Assembly: GCA_018056145.1 (NCBI GenBank) | Contig: JAGPGE010000196.1 | Coordinates: forward strand, 1-9,139 | Direction: 5' to 3' | Source: Armatimonadota bacterium | GTDB lineage: Bacteria > Armatimonadota > Zipacnadia > Zipacnadales > JABUFB01 | Length of the DNA: 9,139 nucleotides | Part shown: positions 1 through 6,848 of the stretch, piece by piece | Numbering within the stretch: position 1 is the first letter of the stretch | Layout of the letters: the number at the start of each line of letters is the position of its first letter | Notes under the pieces: generated by a model | What the model was told of the DNA's origin: nothing | Database searches by the model: none | The model's input: only the letters and a program-made list of their open reading frames with translations | Translations under genes and position numbers: made by a program

Positions 1-436
1 GGTTGCCCATCTCGCCAGCGTCGGCGTACTGCTTGAGCAGCATGGCTTCGGGCCGGTAGCGGTTGTTGAACTGAATCATGAACTTCTTGCCGGCGGCAGC
101 GGCCGCATCCACCATCTTCTGGCCCTCTTTGGCATCTCGGGCCAGGGGCTTTTCGCACAACACATGCTTGCCGGCCTTGAGGCACTCTATGACCAGCGGC
201 GCATGCAGGGCGTTGGGGACGCAGACGCTCACACAGTCAATGGCGTCGTCCTTGAGCATCTCCTTGAAGTCGGTATACGCGCCGGGGATATCGAACTTGG
301 CACAGACGTCCGCGAGGGCAACGGGGTTTACGTCGGACAAGGCGACGACGTCGGCCTTGCCGCTGGCCTGGTAACCCTCGATGTGATACTTGCCGATCCC
401 GGCGCCGATGACAGCGGCCTTGATCTTCTTAGCCAT
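1..436 (-). CDS. Gfo/Idh/MocA family oxidoreductase, N-terminal part (C-terminus beyond left edge)
   Basis: The minus strand reads an uninterrupted frame of 145 residues from an ATG at 436 to the window edge, so only the NAD(P)-binding half is visible. Seen: a Rossmann fold starting at the N-terminus with GAGIGKYH (residues 11-18), an acidic residue at the end of strand 2 (D35 in ALSDVNP, the usual sign of NAD preference), and the family motif CEKP with Lys96, followed by NNRYRPE (124-130). Members of this family are cytoplasmic dehydrogenases or related enzymes acting on sugars, inositols and similar polyols. The Asp/His catalytic pair lies in the missing C-terminal half, so substrate and activity cannot be judged. 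The start is supported by GGGAGGG at 441-447, four bases upstream. The gene is divergent from the 661-6681 block, whose last gene is a second member of the same family. The two proteins are clearly different (classical GxGxxG here, a divergent loop there). Confidence 0.93.
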   Translation of the reverse strand, partial: MAKKIKAAVIGAGIGKYHIEGYQASGKADVVALSDVNPVALADVCAKFDIPGAYTDFKEMLKDDAIDCVSVCVPNALHAPLVIECLKAGKHVLCEKPLARDAKEGQKMVDAAAAAGKKFMIQFNNRYRPEAMLLKQYADAGEMGN

Positions 437-490
437 GGTACCCTCCCGCGATGTGCAAAGGATTCTCTTACCGGCCTGGATTCTTGCCGT

Positions 491-499
491 AGTATATCA
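491..499 (-). promoter_or_regulatory. Extended -10 promoter for the minus-strand oxidoreductase
   Basis: Read on the minus strand, the motif is TGATATACT: a TATACT -10 hexamer (491-496) preceded by TG one base upstream, an extended -10 element. No good -35 hexamer is found 16-18 bases upstream (the 17-bp position reads TGGTTT), which fits an extended -10 promoter. Transcription would begin near 484 and give a leader of roughly 50 bases before the ATG at 436. Assignment is by eye only. Confidence 0.5.
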
Positions 500-641
500 G
501 AATTCCCCCGTGGAAACCATTTTACCTGCGCGCACGGGCAGGCGCGGCCGCATCCCGGTTCGCAGGCACTTGCATTCCTGCCGCAAACGTGCGATTGTTC
601 TCCCGCCACCGGTCCACACGCCATCCAGGACAGGGCTCGCG

Positions 642-653
642 ACCCTGCAGGGT
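642..653. promoter_or_regulatory. 12-bp perfect palindrome overlapping the SD of the flavin reductase gene
   Basis: ACCCTGCAGGGT is its own reverse complement. Its right half supplies the AGGGTG that is the only SD-like sequence for the ATG at 661, so the palindrome and the ribosome binding site overlap. CAGGG at 631-635 can also pair with CCCTG at 643-647 around a 7-base loop, offering an alternative RNA fold beside the SD. It may be an operator, an RNA element or chance. Confidence 0.3.
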
Positions 654-660
654 GACTGCG

Positions 661-2613
661 ATGAATAAGTACCCCCACCTGTTTTCCCCAATCCGCCTGG
701 GCGCCCTCGAACTGCCCAACCGGGTGGTTCTCGCACCCATGGCGACGAACTATGCCGGCGAGGACCACAAGGTCACCGACCGGCTCATCGCCTACCACGT
801 TGCCCGAGCAGAAGGCGGCGTGGGGTTGAGCATCGTCGAGCACACCGCGGTCCAGCAGTCCGGGCTGACCAGCCCGCGGATGCTGGCCATCCTGGATGAT
901 TCCTTCATCCCCGGCCACAAGCGCCTCGTGGATGCCGTCCATGAAGCCGGTGGAAGGATCGCGCTGCAGATTCAGCACGGGGGCAGGCAGGCCGACCCGA
1001 ACAGCATTGGCGGGCAATGCATCTCCCCTTCGGCGGTGGTTGCCGGACGCGACCGGCGCATGCCCCGTGAGATGACGGTGAAAGAGATCCGAGCCACCAC
1101 CCAGGCCTTTGGCGAGGGCGCTCTGCGGGCGAAAAAGGCGGGGTATGACGGGGTGGAGGTCCACATGGCCCACGGGTACCTGGGCTGCTCCTTCCTGTCG
1201 CCCCTCCTGAACCAGCGCACCGATGCCTACGGTGGCGACACCGTCAAACGCACCCGGTTCGCTTTCGAGGTCATGCAGGAGATCCGGCGGCGCTGTGGCA
1301 GGGACTACCCGGTCTGGTGCCGCATATCCGCCGACGAGTTTCTCGAAGGCGGCATGAAACTCGACGAGGCCCTGCGGGTGGCGCGTCTCCTGGAGGAGTA
1401 CGGCTACTGCGCCATGCATGTGTCGGCCTGCGTCGGGGAGACTTCCTACTACGCTTCCGCTCCGTGGATGCTGCCGGAAGGCCACCTGCTGCACCTGTCG
1501 GAGGCGATCTCTCGGACCGTGCAGGTGCCGGTGATCGGCGTGGGGAATATCCGTCACCCGGCTTTCGCGGAGGACGCCATCGCCCACGGGCGCTGCGATC
1601 TGGTGGCGCTGGGTCGACAGTTGCTGGCAGATGCGGACTGGGTGCGGAAGGCGCAGGAGGACCGGGCGGACCGGATCATCCCCTGCATCCTGTGCAATCA
1701 GGCCTGTATGGAGCGCCGGCACAGCCCGGAGGGTTTCGCGGAGTGCGTCACAAACCCGCTGACGGCGCATGAAGTGGACTGGCCGGATTGGCCGGAGGGA
1801 CCGGCGCCGGCGGCGACGAAACGGGTGCTGGTGGTGGGCGGCGGGCCGGCGGGCATCTCGGCCGCTGTCACCGCAGCCCGACGGGGACACAAGGTGACCC
1901 TGTGGGAGCGCGGGCCCATCCTGGGCGGCCGCATTGCCGCGCTGGCCTGGCCCGACAAGAGTCATGTGCTCGACGAGTACGTGAACTGTCTCGCGGGTCA
2001 GATTGACGAGTCGGGCGTCGAAGTGTATTGGCAGCGCAGGGCGGATGCTCAGTCCGTTGCCGAATTCGCGCCGGATGAACTGATCATCGCCACGGGTTCG
2101 AGGCCGCTTGACCCGGGTGAAGTCCTGCCCGAGGACTGTGACGGGGAATTCGTCCAGGCCATCGGGTATCTGCAAGACCCCGCGATGGACCTGCCGGAAC
2201 TGGTCGCCGTGCTGGGTGGGGACCGGGTGGGGCTTGTGTCCGCCTTGGAACTGGCCCGCAACGGCCATGAGGTCTTGCTGTTCGAACAGAACGATCAGGT
2301 CGGGATGGGCGTCCCTCCAGGGGTACGCCATTTCCTGTTGAAACGGATCGAGAAAGCGCGCGTACACCTGCTGACCGGGCACCGTGTGCAGAAGGTGCTG
2401 GGCAGCGTTGTGACGGCGCTGGTGCACGGTGAGGAGCGCCGCGAGTTCCCACCAGCAGGCATCGTCTGCGCGCTGGGACGGGCCGCTGTGGACCCGTGGC
2501 CCGGGCTAAGGGCCGAAGGGGGCGGGGGTGTGCATATTATCGGCGACGCGCTCCAGCCAAGGACGCTCCATGACGCAGTCTGGGAAGGTGCGGAGATTGG
2601 CCGCAGGATCTAG
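661..2613 (+). CDS. NADH:flavin oxidoreductase, 2,4-dienoyl-CoA reductase / enoate reductase type (FMN, 4Fe-4S, FAD)
   Basis: A 650-residue cytoplasmic reductase with the full domain order of the FadH/enoate-reductase family; this length is usual for the family. An old-yellow-enzyme TIM barrel (about 1-340) has QIQHGGRQ (Q103, H106, R109), HGYLGCSFLSPLLNQR (171-186; Tyr173 at the position of the FadH active-site Tyr) and the FMN-phosphate stretch VIGVGN (291-296) plus G318-R319. A 4Fe-4S motif follows: C342, C345, C349, C362 (CX2CX3CX12C). Next come an FAD Rossmann motif VVGGGPAG (391-398), a second nucleotide fold LGGDRVG (518-524), and a C-terminal FAD contact IIGDA (626-630). The family passes hydride from NAD(P)H through FAD, 4Fe-4S and FMN to an activated C=C bond. 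The region that carries the FadH active-site His reads VSACVGETSYY, with no His, so a true dienoyl-CoA reductase is less likely than an enoate-type or other reductase. The ATG at 661 is chosen because similarity starts at once (KYPHLFSPI); an in-frame upstream start near 589 would add 24 unrelated residues. The next gene starts inside its last 44 bases. Confidence 0.93.
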   Translation: MNKYPHLFSPIRLGALELPNRVVLAPMATNYAGEDHKVTDRLIAYHVARAEGGVGLSIVEHTAVQQSGLTSPRMLAILDDSFIPGHKRLVDAVHEAGGRIALQIQHGGRQADPNSIGGQCISPSAVVAGRDRRMPREMTVKEIRATTQAFGEGALRAKKAGYDGVEVHMAHGYLGCSFLSPLLNQRTDAYGGDTVKRTRFAFEVMQEIRRRCGRDYPVWCRISADEFLEGGMKLDEALRVARLLEEYGYCAMHVSACVGETSYYASAPWMLPEGHLLHLSEAISRTVQVPVIGVGNIRHPAFAEDAIAHGRCDLVALGRQLLADADWVRKAQEDRADRIIPCILCNQACMERRHSPEGFAECVTNPLTAHEVDWPDWPEGPAPAATKRVLVVGGGPAGISAAVTAARRGHKVTLWERGPILGGRIAALAWPDKSHVLDEYVNCLAGQIDESGVEVYWQRRADAQSVAEFAPDELIIATGSRPLDPGEVLPEDCDGEFVQAIGYLQDPAMDLPELVAVLGGDRVGLVSALELARNGHEVLLFEQNDQVGMGVPPGVRHFLLKRIEKARVHLLTGHRVQKVLGSVVTALVHGEERREFPPAGIVCALGRAAVDPWPGLRAEGGGGVHIIGDALQPRTLHDAVWEGAEIGRRI

Positions 2614-4126
2614 AAACGGGTATCAGGATGCCGCTGGTCCGCCGCGGACTGCTCTCGGGGCGCTGCTCGCACTCGCGTGCCTGCTTGCGGCGCTGCCCTG
2701 TGCGGCGCTGGATTCGGCGGTGCTCATCCGTGAGCTTCACTTCCCCGCCATCAGCCTGGACCTGGACGTGAGTTTCCCGATCCGGGACCTACGCATCCCT
2801 CCGAGCAAGGACCCGCAGGCAGACATCGAGGCCCTGAACAAGCGCCTCGAGACCGATGATTCGCCGGAGATGCACCTGGAGCTTGCCCGGCTGCTCCTGT
2901 GGACGGGGCAGTATGAGCTGGCCGTGGTTCACTACCGCGTGGCAACCGATGGCTATACGAAGCTCCTGGAGAAGGATCCAAAGAACGCCAGGGCCCACCA
3001 GCAGTTGGCCGAGGTGCTCATCGCGCTTGGTGAGGATGAGGACGCGGCGGCCCATATCGAAGATGCGTACGTCTACGACGACAAGCTGTGGCAGGCCCAC
3101 GAGCTGGCTTCGTATCTGCATGCGAAGAACGGTGTCCACGCTCACGATGCCGGCCTCAGGTGGCTGATGGAAAGCCACTTCGCGGCGGCGGAGAGCGAGG
3201 GCGGCCGGGCTGTCGAGCTCGGGCCCACAGAGCCGCTGGCCCATGTGGCGTTGTTCCTGTCGAAATGGCTGCCGTTGCTCATCGCCCTGCGCGAGGACCC
3301 GCTTTCCGGCCTCAAGCGCATCGCGGAGTTCGAGGAAGTGAGCGAGCTCCTGTTGCGGGCGGCCAACCTTGCTCCGAACTACCCGCGCCTGCGCCAGCAT
3401 GCGGTCTCCTGCAAGCTGGCGCCGTTTTTCGCGGCCCAGATGATGAAAGGGATCTCCGAACCTATCTGGCCCACGCTTGACGAGACCCAAAAGCGCCTGC
3501 TCACCTCCTGTCGCGACGAGTACATGCAGCTTGTGCAGGCTGCGCCCGAACTCAAGGCGCGGGTGCTCCTGTTCGCCGGGATCGCCGAGTTCATGATGGA
3601 CAACCGCAAGGCCATGTACCAGCGCTTCCGGGACGCGGCCGATGCCGACCCCCAGGATTCGGCGGGTCTGCAGACCATGGTGGGCTTCCTTGTGCATGAG
3701 AAGAAGTGGCCCGAAGCGCTGCAGGTCGCGGAAGAGCTGATGCAGCGCAGCCCGTCGGGGGAGGCGTACACCTGGCTGGGGCGGATCTACGGCGAGCAGG
3801 AGAAGTGGAAGCAGGCGGAAGAAGCCTTCCGGGTGGCGCTCAGTTATGAGGACGTGCGCGGGATCGCCAACCTGGGGCTGGGGATCGTGCTGCTAAAGAG
3901 TGGCGCGGACCCGAGTGCCGCCGTACCCGTGCTGCGCGCCGCCGCCGAGGAGCTTCCGGGCGAGCCGGAAGTTGCACTGGCGTGGGGAGTGGCGCAGGCC
4001 CTGACGGGCCAGCAGGAGAAAGGGGCGCAGTGCGTCGCCCGCGCTCTTGCGATGCTGCCGCCCAGCCCCGGACGGCAGGCCGTGGCCGATCAGTTCGGGC
4101 TGAAGCTCGACGCACCGCAGCCGTAA
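2570..4126 (+). CDS. Exported TPR-repeat protein of unknown function
   Basis: 518 residues. After a long basic n-region (KVRR, then about 20 polar residues), a hydrophobic core at about 28-43 ends in an Ala-rich segment (LPCAALDS), a plausible signal peptide cut near residue 46. No convincing lipobox is seen. Helical repeats follow: one TPR-like pair at about 100-165 (LARLLLWTGQYELAVVHY, then HQQLAEVLIALGEDEDAAAH) and a clearer block at about 366-500 (EKKWPEALQVAEELMQRSP, then WLGRIYGEQEKWKQAEEAF). The middle (about 190-360) is helical but poorly repeat-like, with a hydrophobic stretch at about 224-240. TPR scaffolds bind proteins; no catalytic motif is visible. The ATG at 2570 has AAGGA at 2559-2563 with 6-base spacing. 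A GTG at 2528 in the same frame also has a purine-rich run upstream but would lengthen an already long n-region. The gene overlaps the reductase by 44 bp and lies 24 bp before the symporter, so co-expression is likely. Its role in a transport/redox operon is unexplained. Confidence 0.88.
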   Translation: MTQSGKVRRLAAGSRNGYQDAAGPPRTALGALLALACLLAALPCAALDSAVLIRELHFPAISLDLDVSFPIRDLRIPPSKDPQADIEALNKRLETDDSPEMHLELARLLLWTGQYELAVVHYRVATDGYTKLLEKDPKNARAHQQLAEVLIALGEDEDAAAHIEDAYVYDDKLWQAHELASYLHAKNGVHAHDAGLRWLMESHFAAAESEGGRAVELGPTEPLAHVALFLSKWLPLLIALREDPLSGLKRIAEFEEVSELLLRAANLAPNYPRLRQHAVSCKLAPFFAAQMMKGISEPIWPTLDETQKRLLTSCRDEYMQLVQAAPELKARVLLFAGIAEFMMDNRKAMYQRFRDAADADPQDSAGLQTMVGFLVHEKKWPEALQVAEELMQRSPSGEAYTWLGRIYGEQEKWKQAEEAFRVALSYEDVRGIANLGLGIVLLKSGADPSAAVPVLRAAAEELPGEPEVALAWGVAQALTGQQEKGAQCVARALAMLPPSPGRQAVADQFGLKLDAPQP

Positions 4127-4134
4127 CCATCGCT

Positions 4135-4143
4135 GGAAGGGAG
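4135..4143 (+). promoter_or_regulatory. Strong Shine-Dalgarno deciding the GTG start of the symporter
   Basis: GGAAGGGAG lies seven bases before the GTG at 4151. The first in-frame ATG (4200) would begin inside the first membrane helix and has no comparable SD, so the GTG start is preferred. Confidence 0.75.
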
Positions 4144-4150
4144 CTCGTCC

Positions 4151-5683
4151 GTGGAACTCGTCGCAAAAGCCATCGTCGTTGTCCTTTACATCGTCGCAAT
4201 GATTCTCATCGGCTACTGGTCCATGCGCCGTACCCAGAACGTAGGTGACTTCTTCATCGGGGGGCGCACAATCGGCCCGTGGATCTCGGCCATGGCGTAC
4301 GGGACCACCTACTTCTCAGCAGTTCTGTTCGTAGGCTTTGCCGGTAAGCTCGGCTGGGGCTTCGGCCTCAATGCTCTTTGGATCGCTCTCGGCAATGCCG
4401 TGGTCGGGACCTGGCTTGCATGGAAGATGCTGGCAATCCCGACCCGCGAAATGACCGAGCGTCTCGACGCCATCACCATGCCCGAGTTCCTGGCGGCGCG
4501 CTACGGGATAGGCTGGCTCAAGGCTCTGAGCGCCCTGGTCATCTTCATCTTTCTCGTGCCCTACAGCGCCTCGGTCTACACCGGGCTGGCTCACCTGTTC
4601 GAAGTGAACCTGGGGATCGACTACCTTCAGGCAGTCATCTTCATGGCCGCCCTGACTGGTGTCTACCTGGTGATGGGGGGGTACTTTGCGGTCACGACCA
4701 CTGACTTCATCCAGGGCCTGATGCAGGTCTTCGGGGTCATCCTGATGATCCTGCTTCTCGCGGCCGCTACGGGTAAGGGAGTCATCGGCGCCGCACTGGA
4801 GGTGGCGGGCCCGGATTCCGCGCCCGGCCTGGCGCCCAAGCCCGACGCCCTGTTTCCCGGTTGGCTGATGCTCGCAAGCCTGGTGTTCATGACCAGCGTG
4901 GGGCCCTTCGGCCTGCCACAGATGGTGCAGAAGTTTTACTCCATCAAGAGCCGGGACGTAGTGAGGCGCGGGATGCTGGTCGCCACGGCTTTCTCGGTGC
5001 TCATCGCCTTCGGCGCGTACTACTGCGGGGCGCTTTCTCACCATTTCTTCACCGGTCCAGACCTGCCTCAGGGACCGAAAGGCCCCGACTTCGACAAGAT
5101 CGTGCCCCAGATGCTGACGGAGCACACGCCCGGCTGGTTTTCGGTCATCATCCTGCTGGTGGTGCTTGCCGCGTCCATGTCCACCTTGGCGTCCCTGGTT
5201 CTGGTCTCCAGCGCCGCGATTGCGGTTGATCTTGCGGGAGCCCGCGACAGCCGCGACAAGAGCAGCAAGCAGGGCCTGACCTTGCTGCGCGTGCTTTGCG
5301 GCGTCTTCGTCGCACTGTCGGTCATTATCGCTGCCACAAAGCCTGCGGGCATCGTCACACTCATGTCCATGTCCTGGGGCGCGCTAGCGGGGGCTTTCAT
5401 CGGCCCGTATGTTTGGGGGCTGTACTGCCGAAGGATCACCGCGGCTGGCGCGGCCGCGGGTTTCCTGTGCGGGCTCGGCGCGGCCGTGGCCCTGTACTTC
5501 GCGTGGGGCGCGGCGAACTCACCGGTGGCGGCGGCGATTGCCATGATCGTCTCCCTGATCGCCACACCGGTGGTTAGCCTGGTCTCGCCGCAATTGCCCG
5601 CTGACCGCATCGCACGGGCTTTCGGGGACGAAGTGGAACCGGCCATCGCCGAGACTGAGACCGCAGGGGAGGAGATGCCATGA
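4151..5683 (+). CDS. Sodium:solute symporter (SSS family)
   Basis: 510-residue inner-membrane transporter. By eye there are 13 hydrophobic helices, at about 4-24, 45-65, 71-93, 121-145, 155-180, 186-207, 233-255, 274-300, 329-362, 379-396, 399-426, 430-450 and 456-478, the usual SSS topology. The family signature is clear: GGYFAVTTTDFIQGLMQ (176-192). The Na2-site helix reads AASMSTLASLVLVSSA (340-355), with Ser344-Thr345 matching the Ser-Thr pair that binds sodium in the proline transporter PutP. Family members use the sodium gradient to import sugars, amino acids, carboxylates, pantothenate or similar solutes; the substrate cannot be told from this sequence. The short hydrophilic C-terminal tail is acidic (DEVEPAIAETETAGEEMP). 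Start is GTG with a strong SD. The stop overlaps the next gene's start as ATGA, implying translational coupling and that the imported solute may be a substrate of that dehydrogenase (inference). Confidence 0.94.
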   Translation: MELVAKAIVVVLYIVAMILIGYWSMRRTQNVGDFFIGGRTIGPWISAMAYGTTYFSAVLFVGFAGKLGWGFGLNALWIALGNAVVGTWLAWKMLAIPTREMTERLDAITMPEFLAARYGIGWLKALSALVIFIFLVPYSASVYTGLAHLFEVNLGIDYLQAVIFMAALTGVYLVMGGYFAVTTTDFIQGLMQVFGVILMILLLAAATGKGVIGAALEVAGPDSAPGLAPKPDALFPGWLMLASLVFMTSVGPFGLPQMVQKFYSIKSRDVVRRGMLVATAFSVLIAFGAYYCGALSHHFFTGPDLPQGPKGPDFDKIVPQMLTEHTPGWFSVIILLVVLAASMSTLASLVLVSSAAIAVDLAGARDSRDKSSKQGLTLLRVLCGVFVALSVIIAATKPAGIVTLMSMSWGALAGAFIGPYVWGLYCRRITAAGAAAGFLCGLGAAVALYFAWGAANSPVAAAIAMIVSLIATPVVSLVSPQLPADRIARAFGDEVEPAIAETETAGEEMP

Positions 5684-6681
5684 GACTTGCGATCGTCGGT
5701 TTCCGGCACGGGCACGTGGGCTCGATCTACGCAAAGGCGCGGGAATTGGATTTCGTGGACATCGTCGCCTGTGTGGAAGAGGACCCCGCTGCCCGGGATG
5801 CCATTCCCCGGGAGCTTGGGGTGGAGCTGACCCACGAGAGCTTCGACGAGGTCCTGGACAGCGTGGAGTTTGATGCCCTGGCCTGTGTGGATTACTACGC
5901 AAAGCGCGGGCCAACCGTGATCAAGGCCCTGCAGGCCGGGAAGCACTGCATCACCGACAAGCCCCTGTGCATCCGGGAAGAGGAGCTGCGGCAGATCGCC
6001 CAACTGTCCCGGGATAAGGGCCTGATTGTCCACGTTGATCTGACGATGCGCTACTCCGCGGCCTCTCGCACTGTCAAAAGGATTATGTCTGAAGGCGTCA
6101 TCGGCGAGTTGGCCTCGGCAACGGTGTTCGGTCAGCACCCGCTGAGCTGGGGCAGCCGCCCAGACTGGTACTTTGAGCCGGGCAAGCACGGCGGAACGAT
6201 CAACGACATCATGATCCACGGTATAGATATGCTCCGGTGGATCACAGGCCGGGAGTTCAAGCGGGTGCTCGCCGCCAATGGCTCGGCGGTGCCCGATTCT
6301 CCCGCGCCCGAGTTCTTCCAGCAGAGCGCCCAGTGCTGGATGGAGCTCGACGGTGGCGGGAGCGTGTTTGGGGACGCCTCGTATCTCGTGCCCGCCGGGC
6401 ATCATGCTCCCTGGCGCTTTTTCCTTTGGGGCAGCCAGGGCACGCTGGAGTTCGAGGCCGGCAAGGCGCCGGTTGTGGAACGGGCGGGCGAACCGCGGCT
6501 GGAAATGCCCGTGGACGATCTGCCGGCGCTGGACCCGCTTGAAGATTTCGCGCGGCAGGTGGAGTTCGGCGAGACGGCCTTCCTTGATCGCGAGGAGTGC
6601 CTGCGATCGACACTGGCAGCACTCACGGCGCAGAAGGCGGCGGACACTGGCGAGCGAGACGTTCCGATTGGCATAATCTGA
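5680..6681 (+). CDS. Gfo/Idh/MocA family oxidoreductase
   Basis: 333 residues, a normal full length for the family. The N-terminal Rossmann domain (about 1-120) opens with LAIVGFRHGHVG, so the usual GxGxxG glycine loop is replaced by GFRHGHVG (7-14). The conserved Lys is in ITDKP (Lys94), where Asp replaces the more common Glu before it. The C-terminal sheet domain contains HGGTINDIMIHGIDMLRWITG (160-180), giving the family's catalytic-type Asp166 and His170 in DxxxH spacing. These are all the residues expected of an active NAD(P)-dependent cytoplasmic dehydrogenase acting on a sugar, polyol or related hydroxy compound; the substrate is not readable. The start is fixed by GGGGAGGAG at 5666-5674, five bases upstream, and by the 4-bp ATGA overlap with the symporter. 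It is the last gene of the plus-strand block, with a 181-bp gap after it. The first gene of the window is a distinct member of the same family. Confidence 0.93.
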   Translation: MRLAIVGFRHGHVGSIYAKARELDFVDIVACVEEDPAARDAIPRELGVELTHESFDEVLDSVEFDALACVDYYAKRGPTVIKALQAGKHCITDKPLCIREEELRQIAQLSRDKGLIVHVDLTMRYSAASRTVKRIMSEGVIGELASATVFGQHPLSWGSRPDWYFEPGKHGGTINDIMIHGIDMLRWITGREFKRVLAANGSAVPDSPAPEFFQQSAQCWMELDGGGSVFGDASYLVPAGHHAPWRFFLWGSQGTLEFEAGKAPVVERAGEPRLEMPVDDLPALDPLEDFARQVEFGETAFLDREECLRSTLAALTAQKAADTGERDVPIGII

Positions 6682-6753
6682 CACAGACAGAACCGCGGCG
6701 GCTAGCGCGACGTTCTCTAGTGGGAAGCCGCCTGCAGAGCCATCCTCAGCGAC

Positions 6754-6786
6754 ACGCGGGGCGGCGTTCGGGTGCCCGCCTCGCGT
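6754..6786. other. GC-rich inverted repeat abutting the -35 box
   Basis: ACGCGGGGCGG (6754-6764) pairs with CCGCCTCGCGT (6776-6786): an 11-bp stem with one G-U pair and an 11-base loop. It ends on the first base of the TTGACA box at 6786. It could stop transcription from the upstream operon without a U-tract, or be a protein-binding dyad that controls the downstream promoter. The sequence shows the pairing but not the role. Confidence 0.45.
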
Positions 6787-6815
6787 TGACAGGGGATTCT
6801 GGTTTGCTATACAAT
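6786..6815 (+). promoter_or_regulatory. Sigma70-type promoter for the large TPR gene
   Basis: A perfect TTGACA (-35, 6786-6791) is followed after 18 bases by TACAAT (-10, 6810-6815; five of six consensus positions). The overlapping TATACA at 6808-6813, with a 16-base spacer, is an alternative. Transcription would start near 6822, leaving a leader of about 40 bases before the ATG at 6863. This is the best promoter match I found in the window. Confidence 0.65.
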
Positions 6816-6836
6816 GCCTGCGCCCGGCGATTCCAG

Positions 6837-6848
6837 TTGAGTACTCAA
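6837..6848. promoter_or_regulatory. 12-bp perfect palindrome in the leader of the large TPR gene
   Basis: TTGAGTACTCAA is its own reverse complement. It lies between the predicted transcription start (near 6822) and the SD core, and its last base touches the SD. This position would suit a repressor site just downstream of a promoter. No regulator gene is adjacent in the window. Confidence 0.3.

Larger units (their letters stand above)
437..660. other. Divergent intergenic region
   Basis: This 224-bp region separates the minus-strand oxidoreductase from the plus-strand reductase. It contains the minus-strand extended -10 element at 491-499 and a palindrome at 642-653. I could not find a convincing plus-strand -35/-10 pair for the 661-6681 block. 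Frames can be opened across parts of this region in several directions, but they lack family similarity and good ribosome binding sites, so I see no additional gene here. As the shared control region of two divergent units, it is the likeliest place for a regulator of the block to bind. Confidence 0.5.

Noticed and set aside
631..647. CAGGG/CCCTG stem as an attenuator or riboswitch.
   Set aside because: Five base pairs without conserved aptamer features or a terminator partner; kept only as a note beside the palindrome.
164..655. Plus-strand frames covering the first 650 bases.
   Set aside because: The minus strand here encodes an unmistakable Gfo/Idh/MocA N-terminus (GAGIGKYH, CEKP) with an SD, so the plus-strand frames are shadows.
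589..660. An upstream in-frame start that would lengthen the flavin reductase by 24 residues.
   Set aside because: The extra residues are Arg/His/Ser/Pro-rich and unlike the family, whose similarity begins right after the ATG at 661.
328..2427. A 699-codon open frame on the minus strand, antisense to the flavin reductase.
   Set aside because: It opposes a gene with a complete set of family motifs. Its product is rich in Arg, His, Pro, Gln and Gly with no recognisable domain, as expected for the shadow of a G+C-rich gene.
2660..2720. A lipoprotein signal in the smaller TPR protein (Cys in LALAC or ALPC).
   Set aside because: Neither context matches a lipobox: one Cys is in mid hydrophobic core with Ala at -3, the other is preceded by Pro.
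2789..3697. A 302-codon minus-strand frame inside the smaller TPR gene.
   Set aside because: Antisense to a signal-peptide and TPR-bearing gene; no motifs and no credible start context.
6697..6732. Inverted repeat GGCGGCT/AGCCGCC as a terminator of the operon.
   Set aside because: Only 7 bp of stem, a 22-base loop and no T-run; too weak to call as a terminator.
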